A stretch of 64,000 nucleotides of DNA, from positions 62,001 to 126,000 of the forward strand of contig NZ_JMQI01000079.1 in NCBI RefSeq assembly GCF_000695625.1, in the 5' to 3' direction. The notes under the pieces are model-generated. The model made no database searches and was not told the DNA's origin. It was given only the letters and a program-made list of their open reading frames with translations. Origin of the DNA: Amycolatopsis rifamycinica. Lineage in GTDB: Bacteria; Actinomycetota; Actinomycetes; Mycobacteriales; Pseudonocardiaceae. Shown piece after piece: positions 57,932-64,000 of this stretch. A program made the translations under genes and the position numbers. Each line of letters opens with the position of its first letter. Position 1 is the first letter of the stretch.

Positions 57932-58685
57932 ACAACCGCTCGAACGTGCTCACCGCGTGCTCCCACACCCCCGGCACCAGCAGCACGCCGAGCAGCGCGA
58001 ACACCGGGAAGATCAGCCGCTTCTCGACCTTCTTGCCGGTCCGGAAGCGCAGCGCGCGCGGCGGGCGGATTTCGTACCACGTCTCGCCGGCGATCGGGAT
58101 CGGGAACAGGAACGGGCAGCCGGACTCGGTCAGCGCGTCACCCAGGCAGTGGGTGACGCACCCGGCCGCGACCGCGATGCCGAGCCAGCCGGAGATGGCC
58201 GCCAGTTCGCCCGCTCGATCGGGTGGGGCCGTGAAGAACCACCAGGCCACCGCGGCGCCGCTCACCGGCAGCAGCCAGTCGCCCAGTGCGCCTTCGGCCA
58301 GCATCAGCCCGAAGACCACCACGCCGACCACGGCCCACGGGCCGCCCTCGACCGTGCCCCACGACGTCAGCAGGCCGAGGCCGGCCGCGAACAGGACCGT
58401 GTGGGAGAGGTGGCGGTGCTTGCCGGAGACCTTCTCGTCGCGCGGGCCCTTCGTCAGGGCGTAGAACCCCGCCGACACGCGGCGGAGCACCCACGACAAC
58501 GCGCCCGTCAGCCAGCCGAGGAGGCGGGAGGCGCTCGCTCCGGGGTGGTCGAGGTCGGGCAGCAGGGCGAAGCCCGCCGTGGTGGCCGCGAAGACGACCG
58601 CTTGGTGCACCGAGCCCGCCCCCACCGTGGGCGCCAGGGCCAAGCCCGCGCACCAGCCGGTCAGGGCATGCGTCCGCCCCATCAT
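57894..58685 (-). CDS. YdjM-like membrane-bound metal-dependent hydrolase
   Basis: A 263-residue protein of the LexA-binding/YdjM (DUF457) family. It begins MMGRTHALTGWCAG with the first metal His, then FALLPDLDHPGAS, KHRHLSHTVLFAA (His cluster) and VTHCLGDALTESGCPFLFP. Several transmembrane helices separate these. The His/Asp pattern suggests a membrane-embedded phospholipase/phosphohydrolase-like site; no reaction is established. Same strand as the STAS gene. Confidence 0.88.
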   Translation of the reverse strand: MMGRTHALTGWCAGLALAPTVGAGSVHQAVVFAATTAGFALLPDLDHPGASASRLLGWLTGALSWVLRRVSAGFYALTKGPRDEKVSGKHRHLSHTVLFAAGLGLLTSWGTVEGGPWAVVGVVVFGLMLAEGALGDWLLPVSGAAVAWWFFTAPPDRAGELAAISGWLGIAVAAGCVTHCLGDALTESGCPFLFPIPIAGETWYEIRPPRALRFRTGKKVEKRLIFPVFALLGVLLVPGVWEHAVSTFERLFIPPSSQQATTP

Positions 58686-58741
58686 CGTGCCGCCCCCAGG
58701 GTCCGCGAACCGGATTCAGTCCGCGGAACCGTAGCGGGCGG

Positions 58742-59095
58742 TCAGGCTTGGGGGTCTTCCGACACGCTCAGGTGTTCGGCCACGCCGGTGAGCTCGATCA
58801 CGCGGCTCACCGCGGGGCTCGGGACGACCGCGAGTTCGACGTCCTGCTCGCCGGCCTGGCGTTGTGCGCGGAGCACCACGTTCAGCGCGGAGGAATCGAA
58901 GAAGGTCACCCCGGTCAGATCGGCCACGACCCGCTGCGCGCGCTTGTCCGCGATCAGCCCCGCGAGGGCTTCTTGCAGCTGCGGGCTGGTCAGCAGGTCG
59001 AGCTCGCCGGTGACCACCACCCGGGGCTCCGTCGCGTCGGTGTCCAGCGTGATGCCGAACCCGGGCGGGGTGGCGTTCTGGTCGGCTGCGGGCAT
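58742..59095 (-). CDS. STAS-domain anti-anti-sigma factor
   Basis: A 117-residue single STAS domain. RVVVTGELDLLTSPQLQEAL and VVADLTGVTFFDSSALNVVL contain the conserved DSS phosphorylation site at the start of helix 2. Antagonists of this kind bind RsbW-type kinases and free SigF/SigB. ATG 59095 has GAGGAG seven bases upstream. It sits 0.7 kb from an RsbW/SigF pair on the other strand and is a plausible partner. Confidence 0.92.
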   Translation of the reverse strand: MPAADQNATPPGFGITLDTDATEPRVVVTGELDLLTSPQLQEALAGLIADKRAQRVVADLTGVTFFDSSALNVVLRAQRQAGEQDVELAVVPSPAVSRVIELTGVAEHLSVSEDPQA

Positions 59096-59313
59096 GCAGT
59101 TTCTCCTCGTCAGGCGCTGCTCCTGCGCCGGGTACGCGCCTGTTGTCTCAAGCGGCAACCGTGTCACCGTGCCTTCCCAAAGCTCGCGCCGGGCACGGTC
59201 AAGGCAACTCCGGGGCCAACCCTAACCCAGGACGCGGCCGCGCCCGCCACGGCCGCCGTCCTTTCGCGTGTACCGCTCACCGACGATCAAATCCTGCCTG
59301 CTCAGCGCGCTGC

Positions 59314-59622
59314 TCAGTGCGCACTCATGGCCTTCCGCGCCGCCCTGCGCTGCCGCAGGAACAGCTGCCGCCGCTCGATCTCCCCGAGGCCGCCCCAGAT
59401 GCCGTACGGCTCCTGGACGGTCATCGCGTGCTGACGGCACTGGGCGAGCACCGGGCAGGCCTGGCAGATCGCCTTCGCCCGTGCTTCCCGCCGCTCCCGG
59501 GCCGAACCCCGCTCGTTGTCCGTGTGGAAGAAAAGGCTGCTGTCCGCACCCCGGCACGAGCCGTGCAGCTGCCATTCCCACTCTTCAGCAACCACGTTGG
59601 GCAGCCGGCTCACGTCAGCCAT
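59314..59622 (-). CDS. WhiB-family iron-sulfur regulator
   Basis: A 102-residue Wbl protein. The four Fe-S cysteines are C23 (GSC), C53, C56 and C62 (ICQACPVLAQC), with the GIWGG turn at 74-78 and a basic C-terminus RRQLFLRQRRAARK for DNA contact. It binds [4Fe-4S] and acts with the principal sigma factor. ATG 59622. Divergent from the rsbW-sigF operon, whose promoter region it shares. Which Wbl class it is cannot be fixed from this alone. Confidence 0.94.
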   Translation of the reverse strand: MADVSRLPNVVAEEWEWQLHGSCRGADSSLFFHTDNERGSARERREARAKAICQACPVLAQCRQHAMTVQEPYGIWGGLGEIERRQLFLRQRRAARKAMSAH

Positions 59623-59695
59623 GTCGTCCCCGCCTTTCCCAGGATCTCCCGTGTCGAGGAGCTACATGCCCGCCGGTGGAGCGGATCAAACCCGG

Positions 59696-59721
59696 GTTTG
59701 GTTTGCTCACACCACGGGCAT
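59696..59721 (+). promoter_or_regulatory. SigF/SigB-type promoter of rsbW-sigF
   Basis: GTTTGG (59696-59701), 14-bp spacer, GGGCAT (59716-59721), close to the GTTT-N14-16-GGGTA(T/C) consensus of SigF/SigB in actinobacteria, about 65 bp before the rsbW start. This predicts autoregulation. Confidence 0.55.
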
Positions 59722-59787
59722 CTCGCTGACCGGGCGTGGCAGACACCGCCGATCCCCGGCAGCGCGAGTGCGGAGAAAGGAACAAAC

Positions 59788-60204
59788 GTGGAGGACAACG
59801 CCCCGCTCGTCCCGGAAGGCGCGCAGGTCATCGAGGTGCGGACGGCCGCGATCCCGCACGTCGTACCCACGCTGCGGACCATCGTGGCGGACATCGCCAT
59901 GCGCCAGGACTTCGATCTCGACGCCGTCGAGGACCTCCGGATGGCGGTGGACGAGGCGTGCTCGCTGCTGCTCCCCGCCAGTTCGGACGGCAGGCTGACG
60001 TGCGTCTTCTCCTGGAGCGGGCCGCGCATCGAGGTCTCGGTGTCGGTGCTGGCCGCCAGCCCCGACCACGAGGACGACGCCGGCCTGTCGTGGCAGCTGC
60101 TGACCGCGCTGGCGACGACGGCCGAGCGCACGATCACCCCGGAGAACGGCCGCTACCTGTCCCGGGTCGACCTGGTCCGGGAAAGCCAGGCGGCTGACTC
60201 GTGA
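59788..60204 (+). CDS. rsbW: RsbW-like anti-sigma kinase
   Basis: A 138-residue HATPase_c protein. The N-box is in DAVEDLRMAVDEACSLLL; the rest is a short GHKL ATPase with a degenerate lid. It directly precedes sigF with a GTGA overlap, the classic anti-sigma/sigma arrangement (UsfX-SigF in mycobacteria). It binds SigF and is relieved by a dephosphorylated STAS antagonist. GTG 59788 has AAAGGA upstream. Confidence 0.88.
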   Translation: MEDNAPLVPEGAQVIEVRTAAIPHVVPTLRTIVADIAMRQDFDLDAVEDLRMAVDEACSLLLPASSDGRLTCVFSWSGPRIEVSVSVLAASPDHEDDAGLSWQLLTALATTAERTITPENGRYLSRVDLVRESQAADS

Positions 60205-60980
60205 GCGATCCCGCCGGGAGCAGCGGGAACGACCTCGACGTCGGCGCGCTGTTCACCCAACTCGCTGCCCTGCCGCCGAACGCGCCGGAGCGCGAACGCA
60301 TCCGCGACACCCTCGTGCGCGCGCACCTGGAACTGGCGCGGAACCTGGCCCGGAAGTTCCGCAACCGCGACGAGGCGATGGAGGACCTGATCCAGATCGC
60401 CACGGTCGGGCTCATCCACGCCGTCGACCGGTTCGACCCCGCGCAGGGGACGGACTTCCTGGCCTTCGCCGTGCCCACCATCTCCGGGGAACTGCGCCAC
60501 CACTTCCGGGACAACAGCTGGTCGGTGCGGGTGCCGCGGCGGCTCAAGGAGCTGAACGCGAACATCTCCGCCGCGCGCGAGGAGCTCACCGTGCAGCTCT
60601 CGCGCGCGCCGAAACCGAGTGAGATCGCCGCGCGGGTCGGGGTGCCCGTCGAGGACGTCTACGAGGGCCTCCGCGCCGGCCAAGGGCGTTACGGCACTTC
60701 GCTGGACCACCTGCTGGAGAACGCGGCCCACACCCGCTTCGGGGCCCCGGACGCCGAGCTGGGCCAGGCCGAGCTGCGCGAAGCCCTGCGCCCGATGCTG
60801 GAGAGCCTGCCGGAGCGGGAGCGCAAGATCGTCGCGCTGCGGTTCGGCTCCGGGATGAGCCAGTCGGACATCGCCCGCCGCGTCGGGGTGTCCCAGATGC
60901 AGGTGTCGCGGCTGCTGGCCGCGACCCTGAAGAAGCTGCGGTCCGGGTTGGACGAATCCGAGCTGGCCGACGGCACCTGA
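60201..60980 (+). CDS. sigF: Alternative sigma factor SigF (SigB/F/G family)
   Basis: A 259-residue sigma-70 factor with regions 2, 3 and 4: ELARNLARKFRNRDEAMEDLIQIATVGLIHAVDRFDPAQGTDFLAFAVPTISGELRHHFRD (region 2), VRVPRRLKELNANISAAREELTVQLSRAPKPSEIAARVGV (region 3) and LPERERKIVALRFGSGMSQSDIARRVGVSQMQVSRLLAATLKKLR (region 4). This matches SigF of Mycobacterium/Streptomyces and SigB of Bacillus. GTG 60201 overlaps rsbW. Stress or stationary-phase regulator. Confidence 0.94.
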   Translation: MSDPAGSSGNDLDVGALFTQLAALPPNAPERERIRDTLVRAHLELARNLARKFRNRDEAMEDLIQIATVGLIHAVDRFDPAQGTDFLAFAVPTISGELRHHFRDNSWSVRVPRRLKELNANISAAREELTVQLSRAPKPSEIAARVGVPVEDVYEGLRAGQGRYGTSLDHLLENAAHTRFGAPDAELGQAELREALRPMLESLPERERKIVALRFGSGMSQSDIARRVGVSQMQVSRLLAATLKKLRSGLDESELADGT

Positions 60981-61042
60981 TTAGCCGCTCAGCCGCCTGG
61001 GTACCTCGCGGGCGGTACGGAACTCACTGGGAGGGGGACCGG

Positions 61043-61459
61043 ATGACGACGTCGAGAATGCCGCAACGGACAGCCGCGGCCACCTCGCTGCGGGTGCTCC
61101 TCCCGGCCGACGTCACGGCCCCGGCGCTGGCCCGGCACGAGGTCCGGACGGCCCTGCTGCGGTTCGGCGTGCCGGAACGGCAGCTCGAGGACGTCCTGCT
61201 GGCGACGTCGGAGCTGGTCACGAACGCCTTCGAGCACGGCGAGCGGCCCCAGCGGCTGGAGCTGGAGTACGGCGACGGGCGGCTGACGCTGCGGGTGCAC
61301 GACACCGGCCGGATGCTGCCCGAGCTGCGGGCGCCGTCCCCGGCCGAGGCCCGCAGCCGCGGGCTCGTCCTGGTCCAGGCGCTGTCGCTGGACTGGGGCT
61401 TCGAACGCTGCCCCGGCGGCAAGTACGTCTGGGCGGTCTTCCGGCTGCCGGAGGCCTGA
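61043..61459 (+). CDS. HATPase-domain protein (RsbW-like serine kinase)
   Basis: A 138-residue GHKL ATPase. ELVTNAFEHGERPQRLELEYGDGRLTLRVHDTGRMLP contains the N-box (ELVTNA) and G1 box (VHDTG), and SRGLVLVQALSLDWGFE is the G2 region. Its domain is more canonical than that of the rsbW-like protein just upstream. It may phosphorylate the STAS antagonist or act on another sigma. ATG 61043 has GGGAGGGGGA upstream. Confidence 0.9.
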   Translation: MTTSRMPQRTAAATSLRVLLPADVTAPALARHEVRTALLRFGVPERQLEDVLLATSELVTNAFEHGERPQRLELEYGDGRLTLRVHDTGRMLPELRAPSPAEARSRGLVLVQALSLDWGFERCPGGKYVWAVFRLPEA

Positions 61460-61945
61460 TCAGCTCAGTTCCCTGGCGGCGGCGGTCTCGCCGATCCGCT
61501 CCCGGAACGGCTTGCGCTCCAGCGCTTCCTCGATCGCGTCCAGCAGGGCGCGCAGCGAGTACGGCAGCTCGGCTTCCAGCGCCTCCGTGGCTTCGGTCGT
61601 CGCCGTCCACTCCGCCTCGATCAGCGGCAGCAGCTCCCGCGTTCTCGCGGTGAGCGAGACGATCCGCTGCCGGGCGTCGGCGCCCGGTGCCAGGCTCACG
61701 AACCCGGCCCGGTTCATCTGCGCGACGGTCTGGCTGGCCGCCGAGTGCGTCACCCGCATCTCCTCGGCGAGGTCGCGGATGGCCAGCGGGCCCCGCGCGA
61801 GCAGCGCCCGCACCACCGGCGAGTACCGCGGCCGGTAGTCGTCGAGCCCGATGTCGGCCAGGAACCGCGCGACGTCGCCGTCGAGCGTCTCGAGGACGTG
61901 CCGCATCCGGGTCCCCAGTCCCTCCGGACCCGAAGTCATGGCCAT
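61460..61945 (-). CDS. MarR-family regulator
   Basis: A 161-residue winged-helix protein: YSPVVRALLARGPLAIRDLAEEMRVTHSAASQTVAQMNRAGFVSL (HTH) and PGADARQRIVSLTARTRELLP (wing). The last codon abuts the convergent HATPase gene stop. Divergent from the aldo/keto reductase gene with a 42-bp gap, so it may regulate that gene. Confidence 0.88.
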   Translation of the reverse strand: MAMTSGPEGLGTRMRHVLETLDGDVARFLADIGLDDYRPRYSPVVRALLARGPLAIRDLAEEMRVTHSAASQTVAQMNRAGFVSLAPGADARQRIVSLTARTRELLPLIEAEWTATTEATEALEAELPYSLRALLDAIEEALERKPFRERIGETAAARELS

Positions 61946-61987
61946 GACGGCGAATCATAGGCGCCGGTCGTGTGCTTGGATCGCGCT

Positions 61988-62965
61988 ATGGAGAACCGGA
62001 AGATCGCCCGCCTGGGCCGCGAAGTGTCCGTCGTCGGGCTCGGTTGCTGGCAGCTCGGGGCGGACTGGGGCGAGGTCGACGAGAACGACGCGCTGGCCGT
62101 GCTGCACGCGGCCGCCGACAACGGTGTCACCTTCTTCGACACCGCCGACGTCTACGGCGACGGCCGCAGCGAGCGGCTGGTCGGGCGGTTCCTCGCCGAG
62201 CGCGGGGACGTCTTCGTGGCGACCAAGATGGGCCGCCGGGTCGAGCAGGTGCCGGAGAACTACGTCGCCGCGAACTTCCGCGAGTGGAACGACCGGTCGC
62301 GCCGCAACCTCGGTGTCGACACGCTCGACCTGGTCCAGCTGCACTGCCCGCCGACGCCGGTGTACTCCTCCGACGCGGTGTACGACGCGCTCGACGCGAT
62401 GGTCGGCGAAGGCCGCATCAAGGCGTACGGCGTGAGCGTCGAGACCGTCGAGGAGGCGCTGACCGCGCTGGCGCGGCCGAACGTCGCTTCGGTGCAGATC
62501 ATCCTCAACTGCCTGCGGCTCAAGCCGCTGGAGCGCGTGCTGCCCACGGCGGCGGAGGCGGGCGCCGGCATCATCGCGCGGGTGCCGCTGGCGTCCGGCC
62601 TGCTGTCCGGGCGCTACACGGCGAGCACGACGTTCGCCGAGAACGACCACCGCAACTACAACCGCCACGGCGACGCCTTCGACGTCGGCGAGACGTTCTC
62701 CGGCGTGCCGTACGAGGTCGGGCTGGAAGCCGTCGAGCGGCTGCGCGGGCTGGTGCCGCCCGGGCAGACGCTGGCGCAGTTCGCGCTGCGCTGGATCATC
62801 GACCAGCCGGGCGTCAGCACGGTCATCCCGGGCGCGCGGAACGCTTCGCAGGCTTCGGCGAACACGGCGGCCGCCTCGCTGCCGCCGTTGTCCGCGGAGG
62901 CGCTGGCGGGCGTGCGCGAGACGTACGACGAGCTGATCCGGCCGCTGGTGCACAACCGCTGGTGA
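61988..62965 (+). CDS. Aldo/keto reductase
   Basis: A 325-residue NADPH-dependent TIM-barrel reductase. The catalytic residues appear as DTADVYGDG (Asp and Tyr), VATKMGRR (Lys) and VQLHCPP (His). The C-terminal VSTVIPGARNASQASAN binds the cofactor phosphate. ATG 61988 was taken over the 18-base-longer start since homologues begin MENRKIARLGREVSVVGLG. It reduces aldehydes or ketones; substrate unknown. Its neighbour is a divergent MarR regulator. Confidence 0.92.
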   Translation: MENRKIARLGREVSVVGLGCWQLGADWGEVDENDALAVLHAAADNGVTFFDTADVYGDGRSERLVGRFLAERGDVFVATKMGRRVEQVPENYVAANFREWNDRSRRNLGVDTLDLVQLHCPPTPVYSSDAVYDALDAMVGEGRIKAYGVSVETVEEALTALARPNVASVQIILNCLRLKPLERVLPTAAEAGAGIIARVPLASGLLSGRYTASTTFAENDHRNYNRHGDAFDVGETFSGVPYEVGLEAVERLRGLVPPGQTLAQFALRWIIDQPGVSTVIPGARNASQASANTAAASLPPLSAEALAGVRETYDELIRPLVHNRW

Positions 62966-62983
62966 GCCCGGCATGATGGGCCG

Positions 62984-63622
62984 ATGATGACGCCCGAAGA
63001 GCTCCTGACCACCACCAGGACCGTCCGCAAGCGCCTCGACCTCGACCGCCCGGTGCCGCTCGACCTGGTCAAGCACTGCGTGCAGGTCGCGCTCCAGGCG
63101 CCGAGCGGGTCGAACACGCAGCGGTGGCAGTGGCTGGTCGTCACCGACGCCGGCCGGCGGGCGGCGCTCGGCGAAATCTACCGGCGGGCGTGCCACGAGT
63201 ACCTGGGCTCCCCGAACGCGGCGGGCAAGCTGTTCGCGGACGACCCGGAACGGGCCGCGGTCCAGCAGCGGGTCGGCGACAGCGTCGCCTACCTGGCCGA
63301 CCGGATGGGTGACGTCCCGGTGCTCGTGGTCCCGTGCCTGGAGACGCCGTCGTCGGAACTGCCGTCGGGCAACCAGGCGGGGCTGTGGGCGTCGCTGCTG
63401 CCGGCGGTGTGGAGCTACATGCTGGCGGCCCGTTCGGTGACGCTGGGCACGGCGTGGACGACGCTGCACCTGAAGTACGAGCAGGAGGCGGCGGAGGTGC
63501 TCGAGCTGCCGAAGAACGTGCACCAGGCCGCGCTGATCCCGACGGCGTTCTACACGGGCGACACCTTCCGGCCGGCGGCCCGGCAGCCCCTCGAGGAGGT
63601 CCTGCACCTCGACCGCTGGTGA
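62984..63622 (+). CDS. Nitroreductase-family FMN oxidoreductase
   Basis: A 212-residue protein. TTRTVRKRLDLDRPV is the FMN-binding start, then QVALQAPSGSNTQRWQWLVV and ARSVTLGTAWTTLHL; the pattern is that of the NfsB/FRP-like superfamily. Such enzymes reduce nitroaromatics, quinones or flavins with NAD(P)H. A tandem ATGATG start is present. Same strand as the aldo/keto reductase with an 18-bp gap, so the two form an operon that could be a redox-detoxification pair. Confidence 0.9.
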   Translation: MMTPEELLTTTRTVRKRLDLDRPVPLDLVKHCVQVALQAPSGSNTQRWQWLVVTDAGRRAALGEIYRRACHEYLGSPNAAGKLFADDPERAAVQQRVGDSVAYLADRMGDVPVLVVPCLETPSSELPSGNQAGLWASLLPAVWSYMLAARSVTLGTAWTTLHLKYEQEAAEVLELPKNVHQAALIPTAFYTGDTFRPAARQPLEEVLHLDRW

Positions 63623-63625
63623 CCG

Positions 63626-63661
63626 CCGAAGCGGCACTTTCACGTGAAAGTGCCGCTTCGG
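63626..63661. terminator. TTTCACGTGAAA palindrome, copy 4 (36-bp perfect hairpin terminator)
   Basis: 36-bp perfect palindrome centred between 63643 and 63644; arms contain CCGAAGCGGCACTTTCAC. It lies three bases after the nitroreductase stop and 25 bases before the convergent hydrolase stop, so it acts as a bidirectional terminator. Confidence 0.88.
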
Positions 63662-63685
63662 GCGGCCTGCGGACGGTGCGGGTCG

Positions 63686-64000
63686 CTAGAGGTAGCTCAC
63701 CAGGCGGTCGGCCAGGGGGCCCGGGTGGCTGAGCGGCACGCAGTGCGGGCCGTCGATCTCGTCGGGCTCGATGCCGAGGCGCTCGCGCGCCACCCGTCGC
63801 TGGAAGTCCGGGACGAAGAACCGGTCGTCCCGGGCGAGCAGCACGCGGGTCGGGACGTCGGGGTGGGTGGGCAGCGGCCACGGCTCGTCCCACTCCTTGC
63901 TGGCCTGCTCGCGCCCGTGCGCCTGGCACGCCTCGGCGAGCGCCGGCGGGACGCCGTTGAAGAACTGCTCGGTCTCGGTCAGGCCCTTCGGCGCTGCGAA
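63686..64000 (-). CDS. Alpha/beta hydrolase, C-terminal fragment
   Basis: The frame is open to the window edge and ends TAG at 63686, giving the last 104 residues. HPDVPTRVLLARDDRFFVPDFQRRVARERLG and IDGPHCVPLSHPGPLADRLVSYL are the acid-residue strand and the His-containing C-terminal segment of small alpha/beta hydrolases (EstC/salicylate-esterase-like). The nucleophile lies beyond the window. Convergent with the nitroreductase gene across the palindrome. Confidence 0.82.
   Translation of the reverse strand, partial: FAAPKGLTETEQFFNGVPPALAEACQAHGREQASKEWDEPWPLPTHPDVPTRVLLARDDRFFVPDFQRRVARERLGIEPDEIDGPHCVPLSHPGPLADRLVSYL

Overview
The window is chromosomal DNA of a high-GC actinomycete. A member of the Pseudonocardiaceae, most likely Amycolatopsis or a close relative, is the best guess. 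This rests on gene content and codon bias: a glnX-glnH-pknG operon, a WhiB protein, an RsbW/SigF pair, a SigE-family sigma factor, a DUF574 methyltransferase and many GTG/TTG starts. No rRNA or species marker is present, so the assignment is inference.

Layout. 1-4 kb: the end of an L,D-transpeptidase, a SigE-family sigma factor with a proline-rich membrane partner, an MFS metabolite symporter and a PaaI thioesterase. 4-9 kb: glnX-glnH-pknG, the amino-acid-sensing kinase operon. 9.8-13 kb: a GAF-domain regulator, a shortened E1-alpha-like protein and AcoX, which look like a reduced acetoin-type operon. 13-18 kb: a copper chaperone, a cold-shock protein, an unlisted 56-aa protein, a ThDP enzyme, and a divergent hydroxyacid-oxoacid transhydrogenase plus thioesterase. 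18.3-21 kb: an isolated class III lanthionine synthetase that lacks key residues in two of its three domains. 21-25 kb: small membrane proteins, a secreted trypsin-like protease, a secreted alginate-lyase-family protein and a SixA-like phosphatase.

25.28-29.86 kb is a 4.5-kb genomic island in a tRNA-Lys(UUU) gene, bounded by a 68-bp perfect direct repeat. Its cargo is AT-richer and uses different codons from its surroundings. It carries a three-gene ABC-3C conflict system: an HNH effector, a small middle component and a DUF2326 SMC-like ATPase. Only remnants of its GntR regulator and tyrosine integrase remain, so the island is probably immobile. This is the most interesting locus in the window.

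30-41 kb holds secreted and metabolic genes, a very GC-rich tract with a 164-bp tandem repeat, a lipoprotein with two PF03640 units behind an ECF-like promoter, esterases, and an OhrR-like regulator with a clear operator. 41-50 kb: PadR plus a dienoyl-CoA-reductase-like flavoenzyme, prephenate dehydrogenase, a FUSC protein, a polysaccharide deacetylase and an ECF sigma operon. 50-58 kb: an SGNH hydrolase, an ABC exporter with its MarR-type regulator, MFS, TetR and tandem SnoaL genes. 58-62 kb is a stress-control block: a STAS antagonist, WhiB, RsbW-like kinase, SigF and a second HATPase. 62-64 kb: aldo/keto reductase, nitroreductase and a truncated alpha/beta hydrolase.

Four copies of a palindrome with the core TTTCACGTGAAA lie in intergenic spaces. 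Two of them sit between convergent genes, where they could act as bidirectional terminators.
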